The notes under the pieces were generated by a model that was given only the letters and a program-made list of their open reading frames with translations, did not search any database and was not told the DNA's origin. DNA of 33,568 nt from CAZAMT01 sp964486145 (GTDB lineage Bacteria; Bacteroidota; Bacteroidia; Bacteroidales; JAAAOM01): assembly GCA_964486145.1 (NCBI GenBank), contig CAZAMT010000012.1, forward strand, positions 1-33,568, written 5' to 3'. This document shows, piece by piece, positions 24,137 through 32,063 of this stretch (position 1 is its first letter; the number at the start of each line of letters is the position of its first letter). The position numbers were made by a program, and so were the translations under genes.

Positions 24137-25314
24137 GACTTTTTATATTTCAGATATGTATTTAAATCTTTGTCTCCACGACCTGAAAGATTGATAACAA
24201 TGTTCTGGTTTGGCTTGTAGTGTAATCTGTTTAATACCGCAAGAGCATGAGATGTTTCAAGAGCAGGAATGATTCCTTCAAGTTTGGTAAGAAGGTAACC
24301 TGCTTCCATTGCTTCATCATCTGTGGCATGCATAAATGTAGCTCTTTTTGTTTTAAACAGGTGCGAATGTAAGGGTCCAATACCCGGATAGTCAAGACCG
24401 GCTGATATGGAATAAGGTTCTGTTACCTGTCCGTCTTCCGTTTGCATGAGCATACTCCGCGAACCATGCAAAATGCCGGGTTTTCCTAATACCATTGTGG
24501 CTGCCGATTCACCCGAATCAATACCCTTTCCACTGGCTTCAACAGCAACAAGTTTTACCTCTTCAACATCAAGGTAATGATAGTAAGCACCGGCAGCATT
24601 GCTTCCACCACCTACGCAGGCGATGATGGCGTCCGGGTTTTCTTTTCCTGTCTTTTCTTTTAACTGTTGCCGCATCTCCATGCTGATAACGGACTGAAAA
24701 CGGGCTACCATATCGGGATAGGGGTGAGGTCCCACAACCGAACCAATGATGTAATGTGTGTCTGCGGGGTGATTGATCCAATCACGGATAGCCTCGTTGG
24801 TAGCGTCTTTCAATGTTTTGTTTCCGCTTGTAACCGGTATTACTTCAGCACCCAGCATGTTCATCTTTTCAACATTCGGGGCCTGCCTTTCAACATCTGT
24901 TTCTCCCATGTACACAACGCATTTCATGCCCATCAGTGCACAAACCGTGGCCGTTGCAACACCATGCTGTCCTGCACCTGTTTCGGCAATGATGCGTGAT
25001 TTCCCGAGCTTTTGAGCTATTAGAATCTGACCGATGGTATTGTTAATTTTATGAGCCCCTGTATGATTCAGGTCTTCTCTTTTCAGGAATATATTGGTTT
25101 GATAATGCTCAGATAACCGCTTGGCAAGATAAAGCGGGGTGGGTCTGCCTACATAATCCCTGAGCAACAAATGAAACTCTGCCTGAAATGAAGGATCGTT
25201 CCATAATTCAAGGTAACGTAGCTTTAATTCTTCAATGTTCGGATACATCATTTCAGGAATAAATGCCCCTCCATATTCCCCGTAGAAACCTTTATCATTC
25301 ACTGTGTAAGTCAT
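24133..25314 (-). CDS. trpB: Tryptophan synthase beta subunit
   Basis: PLP enzyme that joins indole and serine to form tryptophan. 393 residues, TrpB1 type. N-terminal GEYGGAFIPEMMYPNIEEL, PLP lysine in HTGAHKINNT (about 84-93), ETGAGQHGVATA (about 112), the phosphate-binding GGGSNAAG (about 234) and the C-terminal LSGRGDKD (about 379). All catalytic residues are visible. It overlaps trpF and trpA by 4 bp each, so translation is coupled. The intact COMM-domain region (GETDVERQAPNV) indicates it works with TrpA. Confidence 0.97.
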   Translation of the reverse strand: MTYTVNDKGFYGEYGGAFIPEMMYPNIEELKLRYLELWNDPSFQAEFHLLLRDYVGRPTPLYLAKRLSEHYQTNIFLKREDLNHTGAHKINNTIGQILIAQKLGKSRIIAETGAGQHGVATATVCALMGMKCVVYMGETDVERQAPNVEKMNMLGAEVIPVTSGNKTLKDATNEAIRDWINHPADTHYIIGSVVGPHPYPDMVARFQSVISMEMRQQLKEKTGKENPDAIIACVGGGSNAAGAYYHYLDVEEVKLVAVEASGKGIDSGESAATMVLGKPGILHGSRSMLMQTEDGQVTEPYSISAGLDYPGIGPLHSHLFKTKRATFMHATDDEAMEAGYLLTKLEGIIPALETSHALAVLNRLHYKPNQNIVINLSGRGDKDLNTYLKYKKS

Positions 25315-25940
25315 TTTTCTGATTGTATTTTATTCATGAATGCTTTTAATAAGCCACTGTTTTTAAACGCCGGTCGGTGTTCAAATTTACTGTTCAAATC
25401 AACCCCGAAAAAGCCGGGATGTTCAAAGGATTTAATAAGTGCTGCATCATCCGGCCCAATACCTCCACTAATCATAATGGGTTTCCCTGGATGCAGTTTT
25501 TTTAACATCTCCCAGTTAAATTTTTTTCCACTTCCTCCATAATTTTCCGTTTTCGTATCAAACAAATAGATATCCGCTACTTGCTGAAATTCCTCCATTT
25601 TTTCATTTGGTAGTGAACTGCCAATACTAAAAACCTTCATTATTTTTATCCCGTTTTTTTTAAGCGAGTAGCAGTAATCAACAGATTCACCACCATGCAA
25701 CTGTACCAAATCAAGGTGATGCTTTTTACACTGAGCGAAAACATTTTTAACAGGCTCATTTACAAAAACACCAACTTTTTTAATCTCTGCCGGAACTAAT
25801 CTGGTATGATTGGGTGAAAAATCCTTGCCAACATATCGTTTTGATTTGTTGTAAAAGATAAATCCAATAAAATCGGGTCGCAGATTAACCACTTCCTTTA
25901 TATTATCCGGTTCACGCATGCCACAAACTTTTATTTTCAT
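25311..25940 (-). CDS. trpF: Phosphoribosylanthranilate isomerase
   Basis: Converts N-(5-phosphoribosyl)anthranilate to CdRP. 209 residues, a single TIM barrel. The catalytic Cys is in IKVCGMREPDNI (about 2-13); FIGFIFYNKSKRY, KKVGVFVNEP, DLVQLHGGES and the catalytic Asp region YLFDTKTENYGGSGKKFNW (about 126-144) follow, with the phosphate loop SGGIGPDDA. It is stand-alone, not fused to trpC as in enterics. 4 bp overlaps on both sides (trpC, trpB). Confidence 0.95.
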   Translation of the reverse strand: MKIKVCGMREPDNIKEVVNLRPDFIGFIFYNKSKRYVGKDFSPNHTRLVPAEIKKVGVFVNEPVKNVFAQCKKHHLDLVQLHGGESVDYCYSLKKNGIKIMKVFSIGSSLPNEKMEEFQQVADIYLFDTKTENYGGSGKKFNWEMLKKLHPGKPIMISGGIGPDDAALIKSFEHPGFFGVDLNSKFEHRPAFKNSGLLKAFMNKIQSEK

Positions 25941-26743
25941 ACCGTATGCATCGTTGAAGTTTGGCTTAAAGCCTGGATAAAGCTTTTACATGCTTTTTCG
26001 GGGCGGCTGGTTTTCATAAAATTCTCACCCATAAGAAAACCGACAAATCCAGCTTTTTTCAGGTCAAGAATGGTTTCCGGCCGACTAATTCCGCTCTCGG
26101 ATATTTTAAGAAAATCATTAGGGATTTTTGAAATCAATTTCTTCGAGGTCTCAATGTTTACTTCAAAATTTTTCAGGTTGCGGTTATTCACTCCCACAAT
26201 ATCCAGATGCTGGTTTACTTTTAAAAGCTCCGCTTCGTTGTGCACCTCCATTAATACTTCCATGCGCAATGATTTTGCAGTTTCTGCAAATTGACGGACT
26301 TCCTCAGTCGACAGACAGGCGGCGATGAGTAAGATAACATCAGCACCGATGGATTTGGCTTCAATCACCTGGTATTCATCAATGATAAAATCTTTACGAA
26401 GAATGGGGCAATAATTGAATTTTCTTGCTTCCGTAAGATCCCTGTTGCTACCACCAAAATACTTTTCATCGGTCAACACTGATAGAGCAGAGGCTCCGGC
26501 TTGCATATAACCTACCGTAACCTGTTCAACCGATGCAAATTCATTGATCATTCCTTTGGAAGGTGATTTATGCTTAAACTCAGCAATGATTCCCGATTTA
26601 TCAGGTCGCAACAGGTATTTTTTCAACGAAACCGGGAGCGTGTTAAAATAAATGCTTCGTTCCAGTAATTTTACAGGGTATAACGATTTTCGTTCATCTA
26701 CTTCCTTTCTCTTCTGAGCAATTATTTCATCGAGTATCGTCAT
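25937..26743 (-). CDS. trpC: Indole-3-glycerol-phosphate synthase
   Basis: Closes the indole ring from CdRP. 268 residues. The N-terminal helix carries MTILDEIIAQKRKEVDERK; the TIM barrel has IIAEFKHKSPSKG (catalytic Lys, about 53-65), LTDEKYFGGSNRDL, LRKDFIIDEYQVIEAKSIGADVILLI, VGVNNRNLKNFEVN and ISESGI. Stand-alone, 3 bp after trpD, overlapping trpF by 4 bp. Confidence 0.96.
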   Translation of the reverse strand: MTILDEIIAQKRKEVDERKSLYPVKLLERSIYFNTLPVSLKKYLLRPDKSGIIAEFKHKSPSKGMINEFASVEQVTVGYMQAGASALSVLTDEKYFGGSNRDLTEARKFNYCPILRKDFIIDEYQVIEAKSIGADVILLIAACLSTEEVRQFAETAKSLRMEVLMEVHNEAELLKVNQHLDIVGVNNRNLKNFEVNIETSKKLISKIPNDFLKISESGISRPETILDLKKAGFVGFLMGENFMKTSRPEKACKSFIQALSQTSTMHTV

Positions 26744-26746
26744 CGT

Positions 26747-27745
26747 TTACTGTTTATTTAATTCAATGAGTTTATTTAATGCATGAAATGCTTTTTTTCC
26801 AAGAAGCGAGTCGGTGGCCAGTTCTTTGCATTCATCCATGCTCTTACCGGGAAAATAGCAACTTAAACCAAGGGTTGCATTTGCTATTACAACATCATTT
26901 TGAGCCTGAGTTCCTTTTCCTTCAAGGATATTTTTGAAAATTGAAACCGCTTCATTCACTGTATTGCCACCAAAAAGCTCTTCCTGCCTGTAAGTTGGCA
27001 TTTCAAGATCGCCGGGAGTAAGCAGTTTTTCTGTATCGTTACTGATAACTTTAAATGGTGAAGTAAGAGAGATCTCATCATAGCCATCAAGTGTAAATAG
27101 TATAACAAAATCTTTTCCTGAATCCTGGTAAATGTAATTATAAAGTCGTGTCAGTTCAAGGCTGAATACTCCTACCAACTGTTTTTGCGGGAATGAAGGA
27201 TTTACCATTGGCCCGAGCATGTTAAAAAATGTTTTTATCCTCAGCGATTTGCGCACCGGAGCTACATTTTTCATGGCAGGGTTAAACAGTGGAGCATGCA
27301 GGAAACAAATACCAGCTTTGTCCATTTCTCTTTTCAGTTTTTCTTCGTCATTGGAGAAATTGTATCCCAGGGTTTCCATTACATTGGATGAACCGCAACT
27401 GGAAGACACACTGTAATTTCCATGTTTGGAAACCTTAGCCCCGGCACCAGCCAGCACAAATGATGATAGCGTAGAAATATTAAACGTGTCTTTTCCATCA
27501 CCGCCGGTGCCACACACATCAATGGTTGTAAAATCTGAAAGATCAACCGGAACGCACAACTTTAACAAAGCATTTCGGAAACCGGTAAGCTCTTCAACCG
27601 TAATTGCCCGCATCAGGTAAACCGTTAAAAAAGCGGCAATTTCCGAATCACTGTAAGTCCCTTTGGCGATATTGGTAAGTACTTCTTCAGCCTCATTTTG
27701 CGACAATGTTTTATATTCAAACAGGTGATTTAATATTTTTCTCAT
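26747..27745 (-). CDS. trpD: Anthranilate phosphoribosyltransferase
   Basis: Transfers phosphoribose from PRPP to anthranilate. 332 residues. N-terminal helical domain (about 1-70), then the PRPP loop CGTGGDGKDTFNIST (about 79-93), KHGNYSVSSSCGSSNVMETLG (anthranilate site), FLHAPLFNPAMKNVAPVRKSLRIKTFFNMLGPMVNP (about 149-184) and LDGYDEISLTSP with the metal-binding acidic pair. Stand-alone, not fused to the glutaminase gene. It follows trpG by 25 bp. Confidence 0.96.
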   Translation of the reverse strand: MRKILNHLFEYKTLSQNEAEEVLTNIAKGTYSDSEIAAFLTVYLMRAITVEELTGFRNALLKLCVPVDLSDFTTIDVCGTGGDGKDTFNISTLSSFVLAGAGAKVSKHGNYSVSSSCGSSNVMETLGYNFSNDEEKLKREMDKAGICFLHAPLFNPAMKNVAPVRKSLRIKTFFNMLGPMVNPSFPQKQLVGVFSLELTRLYNYIYQDSGKDFVILFTLDGYDEISLTSPFKVISNDTEKLLTPGDLEMPTYRQEELFGGNTVNEAVSIFKNILEGKGTQAQNDVVIANATLGLSCYFPGKSMDECKELATDSLLGKKAFHALNKLIELNKQ

Positions 27746-27770
27746 GACAGATATAGTTCAGGTTTTTATG

Positions 27771-28343
27771 TTACAATTTGAGCCAGTTTTCAATCATTTT
27801 TAATCCATGTTCTGTTAGTACCGATTCGGGGTGAAACTGCACTCCACGAACATTATATGATTTGTGAGAGATGCCCATGATTTGGCCCGTTTCATCTTCA
27901 CTGGTTATCACAAAGCAGTCGGGCAGCGATGCTCTATCAACGATCCACGAGTGATACCTGCCTGCATTGATACGCGTTGGTATATCCCTGAACAAAGGAT
28001 CCTGCCCGTTTAGTATATCAATGGGTGTTGCAACCCCGTGATATACTTTGTCAAGATTGATCAGTCTGCCGTCAAATGCCTCGGCTATAGCCTGATGTCC
28101 AAGGCATACCCCGAGAATGCTTTTGAATTTGTGATAAGTTCGAATAACATCAAGCAGGATTCCTGATTCAACGGGAATACCGGGTCCCGGGGATAATAAA
28201 ATTTTATCGTACCGGTTTACCTCTTCCAAAGAAATCTGGTCATTGCGATAAACATCCACATCTTCGTTCAAAATTTTTTCAACATAATGAACCAGATTGT
28301 ATGTAAATGAATCGTAATTGTCCAGTACAAGTATCTTACTCAT
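27771..28343 (-). CDS. trpG: Anthranilate synthase glutamine amidotransferase subunit
   Basis: Class I glutamine amidotransferase that feeds ammonia to TrpE. 190 residues, the usual length. LDNYDSFTYNLVHYVE at the N-terminus, oxyanion loop LLSPGPGIP (about 51-59), catalytic Cys in GVCLGHQAI (about 79-87) and the catalytic His/Glu in VQFHPESVL (about 168-176). A homologous subunit can also serve p-aminobenzoate synthesis; its position between trpE and trpD indicates a main role in tryptophan synthesis. 1 bp separates it from trpE. Confidence 0.95.
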   Translation of the reverse strand: MSKILVLDNYDSFTYNLVHYVEKILNEDVDVYRNDQISLEEVNRYDKILLSPGPGIPVESGILLDVIRTYHKFKSILGVCLGHQAIAEAFDGRLINLDKVYHGVATPIDILNGQDPLFRDIPTRINAGRYHSWIVDRASLPDCFVITSEDETGQIMGISHKSYNVRGVQFHPESVLTEHGLKMIENWLKL

Positions 28344-28344
28344 T

Positions 28345-29754
28345 CTAAATGTTTTTAGCCATTAATATTGCATTTTTAAGAGCACCCAGTTTATTGCCTA
28401 CTTCATGAAGTTCGCTTTCTTCTTTCGATACTGACACAATGCCTGCACCGGCCTGGTAAAAAAGCGTGTTGTTTTTGCTCAGGAAAGAACGAATCATGAT
28501 GGCGTGGTTGAATTCGCCGTTTAAACCAATGTTCCCGATAGCACCACCGTAATATCCCCTGTTTTGGTTTTCATAGGTATCTATCAGTTCCATTGCTTTG
28601 TACTTGGGTGCGCCTGACAGTGTGCCTGCCGGGAAAGTACTGGTCATGACATCCACCACGTTTGATTTTTCATTTAATACACCCGATACCGTTGAGACCA
28701 TATGCAGCACGTGGGAGTAATACTGGATTTCCCGGTAATTTTCAACTTTTACCTGCGAGGCCTGTCTGCTTAAATCGTTCCTGGCCAGGTCAACAAGCAT
28801 CACATGTTCTGCATTTTCTTTTAAGTCGGTTGAAAGTTCATGGGCAAGCGCTTTGTCTTTTTCATCATCTCCGGTCCTTTTAAAAGTCCCGGCAATGGGA
28901 TTGATGTATGCTTTCCCTTTTTCAATTTTTAGTTGCGCCTCCGGCGAAGAACCAAATATTTTATAGCTGCCATAATCAAAATAGAAAAGGTATGGAGACG
29001 GATTTATGGAACGTAAAGCGCGGTAAACATTGAACTCGTCACCGGTAAATTTCCTTGAAAATTGCCTTGACAATACAATCTGAAACACATCGCCCCGGTA
29101 GCAGTGCTCCTTGCCGCGGGTTACCATTTCCATGTATTGTTCATCAGTGATATTGGAAAATTCTTCAAGTGAAGGATTGAACTTATAGGTGGCAATATTT
29201 CTGTTATTTAATAAATCCTCGATTTCATCCATTTTACTTTCTTCGCCATCAAAAATATGCTCCATAAGGTGAAGATTGTTTTTGTAATGATTGATTGCAA
29301 TGATGTATTTATAAAAATTATACCGTACATCGGGGATTTTATAAGATTCATGAACCGGATTTTTAAACTTTAATGTTTCAAAATACTGCACGGCATCATA
29401 GCTGGTATAACCGAAAAAACCATTCACAGGAAGCCTGTTATCTAAATCATTTGATTGAAATGCATTGATAAATTCTGAAAAATTTTGTGTAAAACTATCT
29501 GTACCATCGATGGTGGATTCGTTTTTTTGTCCATCGGGATATGTGCTGAATATTTTACCTGTATCAGCAATAAATTCTGCAACCGGTTTGATACAGATAA
29601 ATGAATAACTGTTTTCGTTTCCGTGGTAATCGGAAGATTCGAGTAAAACAGAATTGGGATAAATATCGCGTACTTTCAGGTAAATACTCACCGGGGTTAT
29701 GGTATCAGCCAGTATTTGTTTAATGTTGGATGTAAAGTTAAAAACCTTCTTCAT
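28345..29754 (-). CDS. trpE: Anthranilate synthase component I
   Basis: Converts chorismate and ammonia to anthranilate, the committed step of tryptophan synthesis. 469 residues. The tryptophan feedback site motif LLESSDYHG is at about 34-42. The chorismate-binding core has KEHCYRGDVFQIVLSRQFS (about 216-234), INPSPYLFYFD, GSSPEAQLKIE, INPIAGTFKRTG, ENAEHVMLVDLARNDLSR (about 314-331) and TFPAGTLSGAPKYKAMELI, with QAGAGIV near the end. The first gene of the operon, 150 bp downstream of the attenuator terminator. ATG 29754 is the first start. Confidence 0.97.
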   Translation of the reverse strand: MKKVFNFTSNIKQILADTITPVSIYLKVRDIYPNSVLLESSDYHGNENSYSFICIKPVAEFIADTGKIFSTYPDGQKNESTIDGTDSFTQNFSEFINAFQSNDLDNRLPVNGFFGYTSYDAVQYFETLKFKNPVHESYKIPDVRYNFYKYIIAINHYKNNLHLMEHIFDGEESKMDEIEDLLNNRNIATYKFNPSLEEFSNITDEQYMEMVTRGKEHCYRGDVFQIVLSRQFSRKFTGDEFNVYRALRSINPSPYLFYFDYGSYKIFGSSPEAQLKIEKGKAYINPIAGTFKRTGDDEKDKALAHELSTDLKENAEHVMLVDLARNDLSRQASQVKVENYREIQYYSHVLHMVSTVSGVLNEKSNVVDVMTSTFPAGTLSGAPKYKAMELIDTYENQNRGYYGGAIGNIGLNGEFNHAIMIRSFLSKNNTLFYQAGAGIVSVSKEESELHEVGNKLGALKNAILMAKNI

Positions 29755-29903
29755 TTGAATTAATTGTTATGGATGAATTTTTAATGTGCTATTTGTCTTT
29801 TTTATTTGAAAATCGATGTATTTGCTCCATGTTAAGTCGTTTTGATCTGTTCATGTAACTACATTTTTAGCCTTATTAATTCACAAACAATCAGTAAACC
29901 TCT

Positions 29904-29945
29904 GAAACTAAAAGCGGCTTACCGTGAGAACGATAAGCCGCTTTT
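29904..29945 (-). terminator. trp attenuator terminator (3:4 hairpin)
   Basis: On the minus strand, AAAAGCGGCTTATCG (29945-29931) pairs with CGGTAAGCCGCTTTT (29924-29910) over 15 bp (one U-G pair), with loop TTCTCA, followed by AGTTT. A hairpin this strong in the trp leader should stop RNA polymerase before trpE. Read on the plus strand the same hairpin is followed by a longer T tract, so it may work in both directions. Confidence 0.8.
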
Positions 29946-29951
29946 TTATTT

Positions 29952-29974
29952 CATATTCGGGCATATTCGGGCAT
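29952..29974 (-). repeat. Tandem 10-bp direct repeat in the trp leader
   Basis: ATGCCCGAAT occurs twice in a row (29974-29965, 29964-29955) and is followed by a third ATG. It lies between attenuator segments 2 and 3. Either copy could supply the GCC needed to extend the 2:3 antiterminator helix. Confidence 0.8.
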
Positions 29975-29975
29975 C

Positions 29976-30035
29976 TCACGTTTTACCGGGAAAACTGAGC
30001 CACCACCACCAATATGCGCCGTTTGTTACATTCAT
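29976..30035 (-). CDS. trpL: trp operon leader peptide
   Basis: A 19-codon reading frame, MNVTNGAYWWWWLSFPGKT, from ATG 30035 to TGA 29976. Four consecutive Trp codons (30011-30000) lie directly before segment 1 of the attenuator, and the stop codon falls inside segment 2. This is the expected geometry for a ribosome-stalling leader peptide: low charged tRNA-Trp stalls the ribosome on segment 1, while a ribosome reaching the stop covers segment 2. It begins about 24 nt after the predicted transcription start and has no strong Shine-Dalgarno, which is usual in this phylum. The peptide itself is not expected to have a function. Confidence 0.85.
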   Translation of the reverse strand: MNVTNGAYWWWWLSFPGKT

Positions 30036-30063
30036 TACTTCAATTTTATGATTTTTATCAATA

Positions 30064-30096
30064 CAAAGATATATGATAAATATTTAAAAAAACAAA
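30064..30096 (-). promoter_or_regulatory. trp operon promoter
   Basis: On the minus strand TTTG (30096-30093) and TATCTTTG (30071-30064, exact TAnnTTTG) are separated by 21 bp, a good Bacteroidota promoter. Predicted start near 30058. It begins only 10 bp after the clpX stop codon, so readthrough from tig-clpP-clpX could also enter the leader. Confidence 0.65.
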
Positions 30097-30105
30097 CAAA
30101 AAATG

Positions 30106-31326
30106 TTACGCAACTTTAAGCTGTTGAAGATTAACCCGTTCAACTTTATCTTTTGCATAATCAAGACTTATGTTAAGTTCTTCAGGGTTTTCAGAAGGTG
30201 TCGTAAACATCACATCCATCATAACTGCTTCACATATGGATCGCAACCCCCTGGCACCAAGCTTGAATTCAACGGCTTTTTCAACAATATAATCCAGTAC
30301 CTTTTCATCAAAAGAAAGTTTAACATTATCAATATCAAACAGTTTTATGTATTGTTTGATGATTGAGTTTTTTGGATCCGTCAATATGCGTCGTAACGTT
30401 TCTTTATCAAGCGGATTCAGATAGGTTAAAATTGGCAACCTTCCAATAATTTCAGGGATCAGACCATATGCTTTGAGATCCTGTGGCGCAATGTATTGCA
30501 GGAGATTGTCCCTGTTGACCTTTTCCAGTTTTTTGGCCGCGTTGTAACCAACGATTTTTGTATTTAACCGCTGACCGATTTTTCTTTCGATGCCATCAAA
30601 TGCCCCACCGCAAACAAACAGGATATTCCTGGTATTTACCGGTATCATTTTTTGGTCAGGATGTTTTCGGCCTCCCTGAGGTGGTACATTGATGGTACTA
30701 CCTTCGAGAAGTTTCAGCAACCCTTGTTGCACGCCCTCACCTGATACATCCCTGGTTATGGAAGGATTATCGCTTTTACGTGCGATTTTATCAATTTCAT
30801 CGATAAATACAATGCCTTTCTCTGCTGCTTCAACATTATAATCAGCAGTTTGCAACAGGCGAGTGAGGATACTTTCTATATCCTCACCTACATAACCTGC
30901 TTCGGTGAGGACAGTTGCATCAACAATGGTAAACGGAACATGGAGCATCCGGGCAATGGTGCGTGCCAGTAATGTTTTTCCTGTTCCTGTTTCTCCAACC
31001 AGAATGATATTTGACTTTTCGATTTCAACATCATCTTTATCCTTTCGGTTGGTTTGTAATAATCGTTTATAATGATTGTAGACAGCCACGGAAAGAAATT
31101 TTTTGGCTTCATCCTGCCCTATAACATACTGATCCAGGAATTTTTTGATTTCAATGGGTTTTAATAATTTAATTCCATTTACATCAAATTCATTGGTTTT
31201 TCGTTTTTCTTCCTGGATAATCTCATACGCCTGTTCAATGCAGCTATCACAAATATGACCGGAAATTCCTGCTATAAGAACATTGGCGTTTCTTTTATCC
31301 CTTCCGCAAAATGAACATTTATCCAT
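30106..31326 (-). CDS. clpX: ATP-dependent Clp protease ATP-binding subunit ClpX
   Basis: AAA+ unfoldase that delivers tagged proteins to ClpP. 406 residues. N-terminal zinc-binding domain CSFCGRDKRNANVLIAG...CDSCI (four Cys, about 4-29), Walker A GETGTGKTLLARTIA (about 112), pore loop AGYVGED (about 147), Walker B VFIDEIDKIAR (about 173), RKH loop GGRKHPDQ (about 219), the IGF-like ClpP-docking region near IGQRLNTKIVGY (about 253) and the sensor-2 segment GARGLRS (about 378). All functional elements are present. It starts 12 bp after the clpP stop. Confidence 0.96.
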   Translation of the reverse strand: MDKCSFCGRDKRNANVLIAGISGHICDSCIEQAYEIIQEEKRKTNEFDVNGIKLLKPIEIKKFLDQYVIGQDEAKKFLSVAVYNHYKRLLQTNRKDKDDVEIEKSNIILVGETGTGKTLLARTIARMLHVPFTIVDATVLTEAGYVGEDIESILTRLLQTADYNVEAAEKGIVFIDEIDKIARKSDNPSITRDVSGEGVQQGLLKLLEGSTINVPPQGGRKHPDQKMIPVNTRNILFVCGGAFDGIERKIGQRLNTKIVGYNAAKKLEKVNRDNLLQYIAPQDLKAYGLIPEIIGRLPILTYLNPLDKETLRRILTDPKNSIIKQYIKLFDIDNVKLSFDEKVLDYIVEKAVEFKLGARGLRSICEAVMMDVMFTTPSENPEELNISLDYAKDKVERVNLQQLKVA

Positions 31327-31338
31327 ATAGATGCATTT

Positions 31339-32028
31339 TTATTTATTTTTATCTTTTTCGGATCTGGCCAGTACCTCATCGATCATGCCATACTCTTTTG
31401 CTTCATCGGCGCTCATCCAGTAGTCACGGTCTGAATCTTTTTCAATTTTATCGTAAGGCTTTCCTGTGTGTTCTGCGATTATTTCATACAATTCCTTTTT
31501 CATCTTCAGGATTTCCTTCAGTGTAATTTCCATATCTGCTGCAACACCCTGTGCACCGCCGGCAGGTTGATGGATCATAATTCGTGCGTGTTTCAAACCG
31601 GAGCGTTTTCCTTTTTGCCCTGCACACAGCAGTACTGCCCCCATGGAAGCAGCCATACCCGTACAAATGGTAGAAACATCAGATCCGATATACTGAATTG
31701 TATCATAAATTCCAAGCCCTGCATGAACTGCTCCACCCGGAGAATTGATGTAAATTTGGATGTCTTTCAATGGGTCTGAAGAGTCCAAAAAAAGCAACTG
31801 GGCCTGCACAATATTGGCAACATAGTCATCAATGGGTAATCCAAGAAAAATTATCCGATCCATCATTAATCTTGAAAATACATCCATGGAGGCCACATTA
31901 AGTTGTCGCTCTTCGATAATGGTGGGTGAAATATAACTGTTGACTACTTGTGCATACCTGTCAACGTTCAGGCTTCCGATACCAAGATGGCCTGTTGCAT
32001 ATTTTTTAAATTCTTTACTATTATCCAT
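31339..32028 (-). CDS. clpP: ATP-dependent Clp protease proteolytic subunit ClpP
   Basis: Serine peptidase forming the tetradecameric chamber of ClpXP. 229 residues with an N-terminal extension before the core, typical of this phylum and possibly removed on maturation. Catalytic Ser in TGMAASMGAVLL (Ser about 120), His in ARIMIHQPAGGAQG (His about 145) and Asp in the KIEKDSDRDYWMSADEAKEYGMID segment (about 194). The INSPGGAVHAGLGIYDT oxyanion loop is intact. It is between tig (35 bp upstream) and clpX (12 bp downstream), the usual order. Confidence 0.96.
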   Translation of the reverse strand: MDNSKEFKKYATGHLGIGSLNVDRYAQVVNSYISPTIIEERQLNVASMDVFSRLMMDRIIFLGLPIDDYVANIVQAQLLFLDSSDPLKDIQIYINSPGGAVHAGLGIYDTIQYIGSDVSTICTGMAASMGAVLLCAGQKGKRSGLKHARIMIHQPAGGAQGVAADMEITLKEILKMKKELYEIIAEHTGKPYDKIEKDSDRDYWMSADEAKEYGMIDEVLARSEKDKNK

Positions 32029-32063
32029 ATAACTTATTATTTTAGTATAAGTAAAATTAGCAA

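Larger units (their letters stand above)
29946..30060 (-). promoter_or_regulatory. trp leader RNA with alternative hairpins (attenuator)
   Basis: Leader from the predicted start to the terminator. Segment 1 (30001-29991, covering the last Trp codon) pairs with segment 2 (29984-29975): CUCA/UGAG and GUUUU/AAAAC with a one-base bulge. Segment 2 (CGTGAGA, 29980-29974) can instead pair with TCTCACG in segment 3 (29929-29923), aided by AUA-U-GCC (29965-29960) against GGC-U-UAU (29939-29933). Segment 3 with 4 forms the terminator. Ribosome stalling at the Trp codons would free segment 2 to form 2:3 and let trpE be transcribed. Confidence 0.75.

Noticed and set aside
24667..25015. Plus-strand open frames of 80-110 codons opposite trpB.
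   Set aside because: They are antisense shadows of a clearly conserved gene and have Cys/His-rich, non-protein-like composition.
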